Positions 25,872 to 33,506 of a stretch of DNA of 64,000 nt are shown here, piece by piece (within the stretch, counting starts at the first letter, position 1; every line of letters starts with the position of its first letter). The position numbers were made by a program, and so were the translations under genes. Under the pieces are notes generated by a model that was given only the letters and a program-made list of their open reading frames with translations, was not told the origin of the DNA and ran no database searches. This stretch comes from Mycobacterium aquaticum (GTDB lineage: Bacteria; Actinomycetota; Actinomycetes; Mycobacteriales; Mycobacteriaceae), in contig NZ_MVHF01000026.1 in assembly GCF_002086485.1 (NCBI RefSeq), forward strand, positions 40,866 through 104,865, in the 5' to 3' direction.

Positions 25872-27224
25872 TCAGCGGAAGAACGGATAATCCTGTACCC
25901 AGTGAAAACCCCTGTTGCGCAAGGTGAATCCGTTCTCATCGACCTGATCGAGCGTCATCGCAACAGGACGGCCCCGCAATGTGCCCGCCAGGTGCAGCTG
26001 TTGCCGCGTCGGGCGTGACACGGTGAGTTCGGCCAGCGCGGCGCCGCCCGGCTCCGAGGCTCGGATGGTGTCCGCCGTGACGTCGGCGGTCGTGTCCACC
26101 AGGTCGCCGCTCATCCGCTGATATGTCATTGCGCCGGGCTTGTCGAAAATCACCCGTTGCCAACGGGTCTGGTCGGTGGTCAGCGGCGGCAGCGGCTTGC
26201 CGTCGACGCTGAACTCGTGGACCGCCCAGATGCCGTACAACTCGGGCTTGGCGCTACCGCCACCGTATTGATTCCAGGCCTGCCAACCGGTCCACACGCA
26301 GCCGATCGCCACCCAGATGCCGAGCAGCGCCTGAGCTGCGGCCGCTCTCCGGTTGGCCCGCTCGGTGCCGAACAGTTCAGGTTGGCTGACGGGCTCCGAC
26401 GCGCGTTGCAGGACAAAGAGGTTCGTCAACTGTCGCAGCTGCGGGGCGAGCAGCACCAAACTCATCAGCAGCAGATGGCCCGACAGGATCTTGACCGGGA
26501 CGTCGAACGTCATGTTCAACAGGAACACCTGCGCCATGCTCACCAGGCCGACCAGCGCACCCAGCGTCGCGGTGCGCGGCAGGAACAGCAGCAGCCCCGC
26601 CAGCACCTCCGCGGCGCCCAATGCCATCTCGTAGGGCTGCGACGTGCCGACCTGCAGCCACAGCACCGAGGCTGGGCTGAAGTTGCCGTAGGGCTGCAGC
26701 AACGCCGTCAGCGGTGGGCTGGGCATCTGCGTCGGGATGAGTTTGGCGAATCCGTAGAACAACATCTGCCCGGCCACACACAACCGCACGAACGTCAGGA
26801 ACCACGCCCAGAGCCGCGAGTAGTCACGGCGGGTACGGTCCACCAGCGACCACACCGCGGTGCCGATGACGGCGACGACCAGCAGGCAGAACACCATGAC
26901 CCAGATGGCTGCCTGATCCCCGCTGCCCGAGTCCATGTGCAACACGGCTTCGACACCGAAGACATGCCTACCGACCCAGCCCAACACCGGGCCCAGCACC
27001 GTCATCTGCCACATCACGGCCGATTCCGGCAGCACCTGACCCAGGATGCCGAGGAAGGCGAACGTGATCTGTGCGAACAGCAGACAGAACAGGCCGAAGT
27101 AGATGAAGCAGAATCGGAATGAGGTCTTCGTCACGTTCGACCATGGGTGCGGCTGAGCGTCGTCGACGGATTCTGCAGGACCGGTTGCGGGCTTCTCCGA
27201 GAGTTGACTGGTCACGAAAGTCAT
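25872..27224 (-). CDS. DoxX-containing membrane protein with C-terminal soluble domain
   Basis: A 450-residue protein. Residues 35-115 hold two or three hydrophobic segments, 140-285 a DoxX-like four-helix module (LCVAGQMLFYGFAKL ... ALGAAEVLAGLLLFLPRTATLGALVG), another helix lies near 315, and 340-450 form a soluble domain (GIWAVHEFSVDGKPLPPL ... WVQDYPFF). ATG 27224 was chosen; the open frame upstream has no similarity. It converges on the sterol-carrier gene with three bases between stops and is divergent from purF. The function is unknown. Confidence 0.75.
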   Translation of the reverse strand: MTFVTSQLSEKPATGPAESVDDAQPHPWSNVTKTSFRFCFIYFGLFCLLFAQITFAFLGILGQVLPESAVMWQMTVLGPVLGWVGRHVFGVEAVLHMDSGSGDQAAIWVMVFCLLVVAVIGTAVWSLVDRTRRDYSRLWAWFLTFVRLCVAGQMLFYGFAKLIPTQMPSPPLTALLQPYGNFSPASVLWLQVGTSQPYEMALGAAEVLAGLLLFLPRTATLGALVGLVSMAQVFLLNMTFDVPVKILSGHLLLMSLVLLAPQLRQLTNLFVLQRASEPVSQPELFGTERANRRAAAAQALLGIWVAIGCVWTGWQAWNQYGGGSAKPELYGIWAVHEFSVDGKPLPPLTTDQTRWQRVIFDKPGAMTYQRMSGDLVDTTADVTADTIRASEPGGAALAELTVSRPTRQQLHLAGTLRGRPVAMTLDQVDENGFTLRNRGFHWVQDYPFFR

Positions 27225-27389
27225 CCTTGCCGTTGGCCAGTGGCGAATCGATGGGGTTATCCCGACGGATCGGGGTTCGGTTGTCCACACCATCGGGGCG
27301 GGCTCGGAAATGGGGCCGGGGCGTCCGTTGTTGCACGTCTGCGATACCAGAACCGGCCGTTCGATTCTTTTTCAGGCCCATCTGGACCG

Positions 27390-27395
27390 TAGACT
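27390..27395 (+). promoter_or_regulatory. Candidate -10 box for the purF transcript
   Basis: TAGACT fits TANNNT and lies 40 bases upstream of the purF GTG and five bases before an ATG that opens a 12-codon ORF. The call is based on consensus and position only. Confidence 0.35.
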
Positions 27396-27400
27396 CTGTG

Positions 27401-27439
27401 ATGTCTCCAACCGCCGCCCCGGGAGCAGCCCTATCGTGA
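27401..27439 (+). CDS. Possible 12-residue upstream ORF coupled to purF
   Basis: ATG 27401 opens a frame reading MSPTAAPGAALS and stopping at TGA 27437-27439. Its stop overlaps the purF GTG at 27436 (GTGA), the same four-base overlap seen between real coupled genes here. A TANNNT box ends five bases before the ATG. If translated, ribosomes would be handed over to purF, which has only a weak Shine-Dalgarno sequence. It could equally be chance, or part of a longer purF start region. Confidence 0.3.
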   Translation: MSPTAAPGAALS

Positions 27440-28968
27440 CTGGTCAGGAACTCGACGACAACGAACCGCGCGAAGAGTGTGGTGTATTCGGGGTCTGGGC
27501 CCCGGGAGAAGACGTCGCCAAGCTCACCTACTACGGCCTGTACGCGCTACAGCACCGTGGTCAGGAAGCCGCGGGTATCGCGGTCACCGACGGCTCCCAG
27601 ATCCTCGTCTTCAAGGATCTCGGCCTGGTCAGCCAGGTGTTCGACGAGCAGACGCTGGCCGCGATGCCAGGCCATGTCGCCGTCGGCCACTGCCGCTACT
27701 CGACCACCGGCTCCACCACGTGGGAGAACGCCCAACCCGTCTTCCGTAACACCGCGGCGGGCACGGGCGTGGCGCTGGGACACAACGGCAACCTGGTGAA
27801 CACGGCTGAACTCGCCCGGCGGGCGCGCGAAGCGGGCCTCATCGACATGAAGGGCGCCCCCACGGCCACGACGGACTCCGACATCCTGGGCGCGCTGCTG
27901 GCCCACGGCGCCGCCGACGCCACTCTGGAGCAGGCGGCCCTCGAGCTGCTGCCGACCGTGCGCGGCGCCTTCTGCCTGACGTTCATGGATGAGACCACGC
28001 TGTACGCCGCACGCGACCCGCACGGCGTGCGGCCGTTGTCGTTGGGCCGGCTGGACCGCGGCTGGGTCGTCGCCTCCGAGACCGCGGCGCTCGACATCGT
28101 GGGTGCCTCGTTCGTCCGCGACATCGAGCCCGGCGAACTGCTGGCCATCGACGCCGACGGCGTGCGCTCGACGCGTTTCGCCAACCCGGAACCCAAGGGC
28201 TGCGTCTTCGAATACGTCTACCTGGCCCGCCCGGACAGCACGCTCGTCGGCCGTTCGGTCCACGCCACCCGCGTCGACATCGGCCGGCGGCTGGCCCGTG
28301 AACACCCCATCGAGGCCGACCTGGTGATCGGCGTGCCCGAATCGGGCACCCCCGCGGCGGTCGGGTACGCGCAGGAATCGGGTATCCCGTACGGGCAAGG
28401 CCTGATGAAGAACGCCTACGTGGGCCGCACGTTCATCCAGCCGTCGCAGACCATCCGGCAGCTGGGCATCCGGCTCAAGCTCAACCCGCTCAAAGAGGTG
28501 ATCCGGGGCAAGCGCCTGATCGTCGTCGACGATTCGATCGTCCGCGGCAACACCCAGCGCGCCCTGGTCCGCATGCTCCGGGAAGCCGGTGCGGTCGAGG
28601 TCCACGTCCGGATCGCGTCGCCGCCGGTCAAATGGCCCTGTTTCTACGGCATCGACTTCGCGACCCCGGCGGAGCTGATCGCCAACGCCGCGCCCCAGGA
28701 GCACGAGGGGGAGATGCTGGAGGCCGTTCGACACGCCATCGGCGCCGACACCCTGGGCTACATCTCCCAGCAGGGCATGATCGCTGCCACAGAGCAGCCG
28801 GCAACCCGGTTGTGCTCGGCCTGCTTCGACGGCAACTACCCGATCGAACTGCCTGGTGAGACGGCGCTCGGCAAGAACGTCGTCGAGCACATGCTGGCCA
28901 CCGCGGCGCGCACCGGAATCCCGGTCACCGCCGACAACGACAACGTCTCGGCGCTGCGCAGGCCCTGA
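27436..28968 (+). CDS. purF: Amidophosphoribosyltransferase
   Basis: A 510-residue enzyme for the committed step of purine synthesis (PRPP + glutamine to phosphoribosylamine). The N-terminal glutaminase has its catalytic Cys at residue 15 (EECGVFG), exposed after removal of a short propeptide. The PRPP motif is LIVVDDSIVRGNTQRALV. Cys in KGCVFEYVY, VKWPCFYG and LCSACFDG could ligate the Fe-S cluster of the Bacillus-type enzyme. GTG 27436 is in frame with the homologous start; mycobacterial relatives may be slightly longer. purM follows after 62 bases. Confidence 0.96.
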   Translation: MTGQELDDNEPREECGVFGVWAPGEDVAKLTYYGLYALQHRGQEAAGIAVTDGSQILVFKDLGLVSQVFDEQTLAAMPGHVAVGHCRYSTTGSTTWENAQPVFRNTAAGTGVALGHNGNLVNTAELARRAREAGLIDMKGAPTATTDSDILGALLAHGAADATLEQAALELLPTVRGAFCLTFMDETTLYAARDPHGVRPLSLGRLDRGWVVASETAALDIVGASFVRDIEPGELLAIDADGVRSTRFANPEPKGCVFEYVYLARPDSTLVGRSVHATRVDIGRRLAREHPIEADLVIGVPESGTPAAVGYAQESGIPYGQGLMKNAYVGRTFIQPSQTIRQLGIRLKLNPLKEVIRGKRLIVVDDSIVRGNTQRALVRMLREAGAVEVHVRIASPPVKWPCFYGIDFATPAELIANAAPQEHEGEMLEAVRHAIGADTLGYISQQGMIAATEQPATRLCSACFDGNYPIELPGETALGKNVVEHMLATAARTGIPVTADNDNVSALRRP

Positions 28969-29030
28969 GAGACGCGTCAGCGCGCCGGCGCTGTATCGCG
29001 CCGATCCCCGGGGCGGTAGCCTTATTTGCG

Positions 29031-30122
29031 ATGACTAAAGGCGCCGCACAGCACGGCATCGCCGATCAGCAGGGCATTTCCTACGCATCGGCCGGGGTGG
29101 ACATCGAAGCCGGTGACCGCGCTGTGGAACTCTTCAAACCGCTCGCTGCTAAAGCAACCCGTCCCGAGGTCCGGGGTGGTCTGGGCGGCTTCGCCGGACT
29201 GTTCGCACTGCGCGGCGGTTACCGCGAGCCCGTCCTGGCCTCGTCGACCGACGGCGTGGGCACCAAACTGGCGGTGGCCCAAGCCATGGACAAACACGAC
29301 ACGGTCGGGCTGGACCTGGTCGCGATGGTGGTCGACGACCTCGTCGTGTGCGGGGCCGAGCCCCTGTTCCTCCAGGACTACATCGCCGTCGGGCGGACGG
29401 TCCCCGAACGCGTCAGCGCCATCGTGTCCGGCATCGCCGACGGGTGCGTGCTGGCCGGCTGCGCGCTGCTCGGCGGGGAGACGGCCGAGCACCCGGGGCT
29501 GATGGAGCCCGACCACTACGACATCTCCGCGACGGGCGTCGGCATCGTCGAGGCAGACGATGTGCTGGGGCCCGACCGGGTCAAGCCGGGCGACGTGATC
29601 ATCGCCATGGCCGCCAGCGGCCTGCACTCCAACGGCTACTCGCTGGCCCGCAAGGTGCTGCTGGAGATCGACCGGATGAACCTGGCCGGCCACGTCGAGG
29701 AGTTCGGCAGGACCCTCGGTGAGGAGCTGCTGGAGCCGACGCGCATCTACGCCAAGGACTGCCTGGCCCTGGCGGCGGAAACCCAGGTCCGCACGTTCTG
29801 CCACGTCACCGGTGGTGGCCTGGCCGGCAACCTGGAACGGGTCATCCCGCACGGCCTGACCGCGACGCTCGATCGCGGCACGTGGACGCCCGCGCCGGTG
29901 TTCCAGATGATCGCGCAGCGTGGCCGCATCGAACGTGTCGAGATGGAGAAGACGTTCAACATGGGCGTCGGCATGGTCGCCGTCGTCGCGCCGGAGGACA
30001 CCGACCGTGCGCTGGCGATCCTGACTGCGCGACACCTGAACTGCTGGACGCTGGGCACCGTCGAGAAGGGCGGGAAGGACAGTTTGCGCGCCCAACTCGT
30101 CGGTCAGCACCCGCGCTTCTAA
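29031..30122 (+). CDS. purM: AIR synthetase
   Basis: A 363-residue ATP-dependent cyclase (FGAM to AIR). Family motifs are ISYASAGVDIEAGDRAV, ASSTDGVGTKLAVA, the glycine-rich GGETAEHPG and CHVTGGGLAGNLER. Length is normal. The ATG at 29031 has TAGCCT eight bases upstream, so it probably has its own promoter although purF precedes it in the same direction. A hairpin between it and the convergent DUF3073 gene may end both transcripts. Confidence 0.97.
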   Translation: MTKGAAQHGIADQQGISYASAGVDIEAGDRAVELFKPLAAKATRPEVRGGLGGFAGLFALRGGYREPVLASSTDGVGTKLAVAQAMDKHDTVGLDLVAMVVDDLVVCGAEPLFLQDYIAVGRTVPERVSAIVSGIADGCVLAGCALLGGETAEHPGLMEPDHYDISATGVGIVEADDVLGPDRVKPGDVIIAMAASGLHSNGYSLARKVLLEIDRMNLAGHVEEFGRTLGEELLEPTRIYAKDCLALAAETQVRTFCHVTGGGLAGNLERVIPHGLTATLDRGTWTPAPVFQMIAQRGRIERVEMEKTFNMGVGMVAVVAPEDTDRALAILTARHLNCWTLGTVEKGGKDSLRAQLVGQHPRF

Positions 30123-30155
30123 CCCGGGAAGGGTTCTCCTCGCGGATAGAGGAAT

Positions 30156-30187
30156 CCGGCCCTGCGGCCAAGCTGCCGTGGGGCCGG
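30156..30187. terminator. Hairpin between convergent purM and DUF3073 genes
   Basis: CCGGCCC (30156-30162) pairs with GGGCCGG (30181-30187), extended by a partly matched AAT/AAT flank, around an 18-base loop. It sits 33 bases after the purM stop and 13 bases after the DUF3073 stop. A U-run is lacking on both strands, so the termination role is inferred from position. Confidence 0.4.
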
Positions 30188-30200
30188 AATGCCGGTCAGC

Positions 30201-30374
30201 TCAGCGCCGCCAGTCGTCCTCGTTGGCCCACTCGTCGGCGTCGTCGTTTGCATCCTCGGAATCGGGAGCACCCGACAGCTCACGTTGGAGCTGGGAGAAA
30301 TCGGTCTGCGGTGAGCTGTACTTGAGCTCACGTGCAACCTTGGTCTGCTTTGCCTTAGCCCGGCCGCGGCCCAT
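30201..30374 (-). CDS. DUF3073 small basic/acidic protein (Rv0810c-like)
   Basis: A 57-residue protein beginning MGRGRAKAKQTKVARELKYSS and ending in an acidic tail (DSEDANDDADEWANEDDW). This is the DUF3073 family, highly conserved in Actinobacteria and of unknown function. ATG 30374 was chosen because the family starts with MGRGRAKAK; an in-frame ATG at 30410 would add 12 residues. It lies between purM and ygfZ, as in M. tuberculosis. Confidence 0.88.
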   Translation of the reverse strand: MGRGRAKAKQTKVARELKYSSPQTDFSQLQRELSGAPDSEDANDDADEWANEDDWRR

Positions 30375-30516
30375 GGGGGGACCCCCTCGCGCAATAACGG
30401 AGCGGCCCATTTGCTAGGCGGCTCCGATCTGTGTGTCTTTATTGTCCTGCCAACACTTTACCGTGCCCGGCGGCGAAGTGCTGGCAGGCCCTGCCTCCGA
30501 CGGGGCGTGAGGGCCG

Positions 30517-31602
30517 TTACGCGCCGCTGCGCAGCCGGTCCACCGCAGCTCGTCCGGCGCCCGCACTGGTATCCGCGGACGGCAACGAGTCGGGGTCGAT
30601 CACCGCCGCCACGGCCACCTCACCACCTGTGAGCAGCTCGGTCTCGACCGGAATACCGCGTTTGAGCAGCGCGAGCGCAATCGGTCCTTCGTCGACGTGG
30701 TCGACGACGGTGCCCAGCCGGCCCACCGTGCGGCCGCCCGCGGTCACGGGATCCCCCGCCGAAGGACGCTCGGAGGATCCGTCGAGCTGCAGCAGGACCA
30801 GCATCCGGGGCGGTTTGCCCAGGTTGTGCACGCGGGCGACGGTCTCCTGGCCTCGGTAGCAGCCCTTGTCCAGGTGGACCGCGGACCCGATCCAGCCGAC
30901 CTCGTGCGGGATGGTCCGTTCGTCGGTGTCGATTCCCAGCCGGGGGCGACGCGCCGCCACCCGGTGCGCTTCGTAGGCCCAGACCCCGGCTCGCTGCACG
31001 CCGGCCGCCTCCAGTCGCTGTTTCCAGGCGTCGACCTGGTCGCGGGGCACCACGAGATCCAGTTCCAGCCCATCGGCCCGCATGCGCCGGAGGAAACCGC
31101 CGTCGGCCAGCGCCACCGCGGAAAGCTCGGCGGGCAGGGCGTCGAGGCCCAGTGCAGACAACACTGCCGAGTCGGCCAGCGCCGGACCCAGGAGGGAAAG
31201 CACCGCCAGTTCGGCGGGCTCAACCTGCACGTCGGCCCAGAACACCATCTTGCGCAGGTAGCTCAACAGCGGCTCGGCCCGCCACGCCTCGGTGTCCAGG
31301 TAGGTGGTGCCACCGAGTTCGGTCTGGATCCAGTGATCCTCGACCCGGCCCTGCAGATCCAAGCTGAGGTTTTCCGTCACGGCACCGTCGGGCAGCGCGC
31401 TGACGTGCTGCGTGGAGATGCTGTGCAGCCAGGTCTGGCGGTCTTTGCCCGTGAGGGTGAGCACTGCGCGGTGGGACCGGTCGACCACGACGGCGCCCCG
31501 GTCCGCGGCTCGCTGTTCACCGAGGGGATCGCCGTAGTGCCACACGGCACCGGCATCAGGGCTGCTGTCGGGCGCAGGAACGGCTGTCGGTACTTCTGAC
31601 AT
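30517..31602 (-). CDS. ygfZ: YgfZ/GcvT folate-binding protein
   Basis: A 361-residue protein with the YgfZ signature KGCYRGQE at residues 246-253, including the functional Cys248. The GcvT-like aminomethyl-transferase fold precedes it (DRSHRAVLTLTGKDRQTWLH). YgfZ helps assemble or repair Fe-S clusters in a folate-dependent way. TAGAGT lies six bases before the ATG. It is divergent from pabC with 32 bases between starts; a folate-binding protein beside a folate-synthesis gene may be meaningful. Confidence 0.92.
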   Translation of the reverse strand: MSEVPTAVPAPDSSPDAGAVWHYGDPLGEQRAADRGAVVVDRSHRAVLTLTGKDRQTWLHSISTQHVSALPDGAVTENLSLDLQGRVEDHWIQTELGGTTYLDTEAWRAEPLLSYLRKMVFWADVQVEPAELAVLSLLGPALADSAVLSALGLDALPAELSAVALADGGFLRRMRADGLELDLVVPRDQVDAWKQRLEAAGVQRAGVWAYEAHRVAARRPRLGIDTDERTIPHEVGWIGSAVHLDKGCYRGQETVARVHNLGKPPRMLVLLQLDGSSERPSAGDPVTAGGRTVGRLGTVVDHVDEGPIALALLKRGIPVETELLTGGEVAVAAVIDPDSLPSADTSAGAGRAAVDRLRSGA

Positions 31603-31634
31603 GGTCCAACTCTACGGCGCTAGGGTGAGGCCCC

Positions 31635-32513
31635 ATGGCGAGTCAACCAGCCGTCGTGGTCACCCTGGACGGACAACTCCACGATCCGACGGCACCTCTA
31701 CTGCACGCCGACGATCTGGCCGCGGTGCGCGGCGACGGGGTCTTCGAGACGCTGCTGATCCGCGACGGCAGGCCCTGCCTGCTGGAGTCGCACCTGGCGC
31801 GGCTGAGCCAGTCGGCCCGGATGCTCGACCTGCCCGAGCCCGATCTGCCGGCCTGGCGCACTGCGGTGGGCATCGGCGCGCAGCGCTGGGCGGCCGAACA
31901 TGCCGGCGACGGGGTGTTGCGCCTGGTGTACAGCCGGGGCCGCGAAAGTGGCGGGTCACCGACGGCGTTCGCCACCATCGGCGAACTGGCCGACCGGGTC
32001 GCCGGTGCCCGGCGCGACGGGGTCGCGGCGATCACGCTGGACCGCGGTCTGCCGCTGGGGGCCGCCGACATGCCGTGGTTGGTCGCCGGCGCCAAGACGC
32101 TGTCCTACGCGGTCAACATGGCCGCGTTGCGGCACGCCGCGCGCCAGGACGCCGGGGACGTCATCTTCGTCAGCTCCGACGGGTATCTGCTGGAGGGACC
32201 TCGGTCCACCGTCGTCATCGCGACCACAGACGAATCAGGGGCGCTGTTGCTGCTCACGCCGCCGCCGTGGTACCCGATCCTGCGCGGAACGACGCAGCAG
32301 GCGCTCTTCGAGGTGGCCCGCAACAAGGGTTACGACTGCGACTACCGCCAGCTCACACCGGCGGATCTGATTACCGCACAAGGGGTTTGGCTGATATCGA
32401 GCATCACACTCGCCGCGCGGGTGCACACCCTGGACGGACACCGCCTACGCGATGCCCCGCTGCATGACGAACTGGCCGGTCTCGTGGACGCGGCCATCGT
32501 CAGCGATCGCTGA
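31635..32513 (+). CDS. pabC: Aminodeoxychorismate lyase (class IV PLP enzyme)
   Basis: A 292-residue fold-type IV aminotransferase-like protein. The PLP lysine is in VAGAKTLSYAVN, and other family segments are RGDGVFETLLI (start) and LLEGPRSTVVIA. It corresponds to Rv0812; by family knowledge it converts aminodeoxychorismate to 4-aminobenzoate for folate. A branched-chain or D-amino-acid aminotransferase activity cannot be excluded from sequence alone. TAGGGT lies eight bases before the ATG. A structured non-coding region follows it. Confidence 0.85.
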   Translation: MASQPAVVVTLDGQLHDPTAPLLHADDLAAVRGDGVFETLLIRDGRPCLLESHLARLSQSARMLDLPEPDLPAWRTAVGIGAQRWAAEHAGDGVLRLVYSRGRESGGSPTAFATIGELADRVAGARRDGVAAITLDRGLPLGAADMPWLVAGAKTLSYAVNMAALRHAARQDAGDVIFVSSDGYLLEGPRSTVVIATTDESGALLLLTPPPWYPILRGTTQQALFEVARNKGYDCDYRQLTPADLITAQGVWLISSITLAARVHTLDGHRLRDAPLHDELAGLVDAAIVSDR

Positions 32514-32524
32514 CAGTAAATCGC

Positions 32525-32553
32525 TTGTCGCGGTGCGCATACGGGGGTACGGT
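32525..32553 (+). promoter_or_regulatory. Candidate promoter for the structured transcript
   Basis: TTGTCG (32525-32530) and TACGGT (32548-32553) are separated by exactly 17 bases, a good -35/-10 pair for the main mycobacterial sigma factor (4 of 6 for -35; TANNNT for -10). Initiation would be near 32560, just before a strong Shine-Dalgarno-like sequence. It lies 12 bases after the pabC stop. Confidence 0.5.
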
Positions 32554-32559
32554 CGCTCG

Positions 32560-32728
32560 TACACAGGGAAGGAGGTGGTCCGACAAATTGATTGATTTAT
32601 GGACATGTGAGGTGGCTGCCCGCTAGCAGCGCGGGGTGAATTGCCTGCGCGCGCTGGCGAATTCCCCGCAGCCACCCGGCCCCCGAGCCCCTCGGTCAGT
32701 CCAACCCAGGAACCAAGGCTCGGGGGCC
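32560..32728 (+). ncRNA. Candidate structured RNA with two hairpins and an extended Shine-Dalgarno sequence
   Basis: From the predicted start near 32560 the + strand shows three features. First, GGAAGGAGGTGGTCC (32567-32581) is complementary to nearly all of the 3' end of 16S rRNA. Second, a long imperfect hairpin spans 32611-32676: GGTGGCTGC pairs with GCAGCCACC, then GGGG with CCCC, AATT with AATT, GCC with GGC. Third, a 12-bp perfect hairpin follows: GGCCCCCGAGCC (32678-32689) with GGCTCGGGGGCC (32717-32728), possibly a terminator without a U-run. The region lies between convergent genes, so it is not the leader of a downstream gene. Direction and boundaries are inferred. Confidence 0.5.
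32588..32626 (+). CDS. Possible 12-residue peptide inside the structured RNA
   Basis: TTG 32588, seven bases after the extended Shine-Dalgarno sequence, opens LIDLWTCEVAAR followed by TAG at 32624-32626. The peptide would end inside the 5' arm of the first hairpin, the layout of a translated leader. A second TTG at 32592 in another frame gives a 15-codon alternative. No downstream gene on this strand is present for it to control. Support is only the ribosome site. Confidence 0.3.
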   Translation: MIDLWTCEVAAR

Positions 32729-32754
32729 GCTCCATGTCCGGGGCGGCATTCTCG

Positions 32755-33186
32755 TTACCGCGGCGGTGGCGCCGGCGCCAACGAAGCGCACGCCTGCAAC
32801 GCGTTGTTCCAGGCGTTCTGATCTACTCCCGGCGGCGGAGGGGGTGTCGCACGGTCACCGTGGTTTCCCGGTGGCGGCCCGGCTGGAGGAGCTCCCTCGG
32901 GAGGCGTCGCACCGTCGGGCGGAGGGCCGTCCGGATGCCCCGGCGGCCGCTGGCCGAACCCGCCCGGAGGGGCGGGCATGCCGTGATCTTCCATGCACTG
33001 GCCGTACGCGTCGGGTGCTGCCGATTCCGGCGCCGCTGACGTTGCGGCCGGGGTCGACGCAGACGCTGCAGCCGACGAGCTGGTCTGCCCACTTGACGGT
33101 TGGCTCGACGAACAGGCGGCGACACCACCGATGAGCGCGGTGGCCGCCATGCCGGTCAAGACCGTTTTCAAGATCGTCTGTCTCAT
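32755..33186 (-). CDS. Small Pro-rich lipoprotein with paired cysteines (paralogue 1)
   Basis: A 143-residue secreted protein. The N-terminus is a lipoprotein signal with lipobox VAAC near residue 25. A Ser/Ala linker follows, then YGQCMEDHGMPAPPG, a Pro/Gly-rich stretch (residues 75-115), and a C-terminal PGVDQNAWNNALQACASLAP. The Cys-x3-His-Gly ... Ala-Cys pattern recurs in the next gene, so the two are paralogues differing mainly in the Pro-rich insertion. No named domain is recognised. It lies 68 bases downstream of that paralogue on the same strand. Confidence 0.7.
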   Translation of the reverse strand: MRQTILKTVLTGMAATALIGGVAACSSSQPSSGQTSSSAAASASTPAATSAAPESAAPDAYGQCMEDHGMPAPPGGFGQRPPGHPDGPPPDGATPPEGAPPAGPPPGNHGDRATPPPPPGVDQNAWNNALQACASLAPAPPPR

Positions 33187-33254
33187 GGCGGTGACGCTAT
33201 GCGGCCGTGCTGGGCGCGGGTTATCCGATAGCTATGTGTGCGCTGTGTGGCCGG

Positions 33255-33506
33255 TTAGCGCGGCCCGGGAGCCAGGTCCGAGCATGCTGTCATGGCCTTC
33301 TGCCAGGTGCCCGGGTCGACGCCCTGCGGCGGGCCCGCGACGGGGCCGGGTGCTGCTGGCACACCATGCTCGGTGAGGCAATGCGCGAACGAGCCGTGTT
33401 CGGGAGGCGTCGACGTGGGCGCCGGTTGCGGAGCGCTCTCGGTCGAACAGGACACCAGGGTGGCCGCGGCGGCCAGGGCGGCCACCGCATACGCGAGACG
33501 GTGCAC
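33255..33506 (-). CDS. Small lipoprotein with paired cysteines (paralogue 2)
   Basis: An 83-residue lipoprotein: signal region VHRLAYAVAALAAAATLVSC with the lipid-modified Cys near residue 20. Then come GSFAHCLTEHGVPAAPG and GVDPGTWQKAMTACSDLAPG, the same core as the neighbouring 143-residue protein. GTG 33506 overlaps the last base of the nitrobindin stop codon (TAGTG), so it is translated with nitrobindin. The two conserved Cys could form a disulfide. The longer upstream open frame is antisense-like Arg-rich sequence and was rejected. Confidence 0.7.
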   Translation of the reverse strand: MHRLAYAVAALAAAATLVSCSTESAPQPAPTSTPPEHGSFAHCLTEHGVPAAPGPVAGPPQGVDPGTWQKAMTACSDLAPGPR

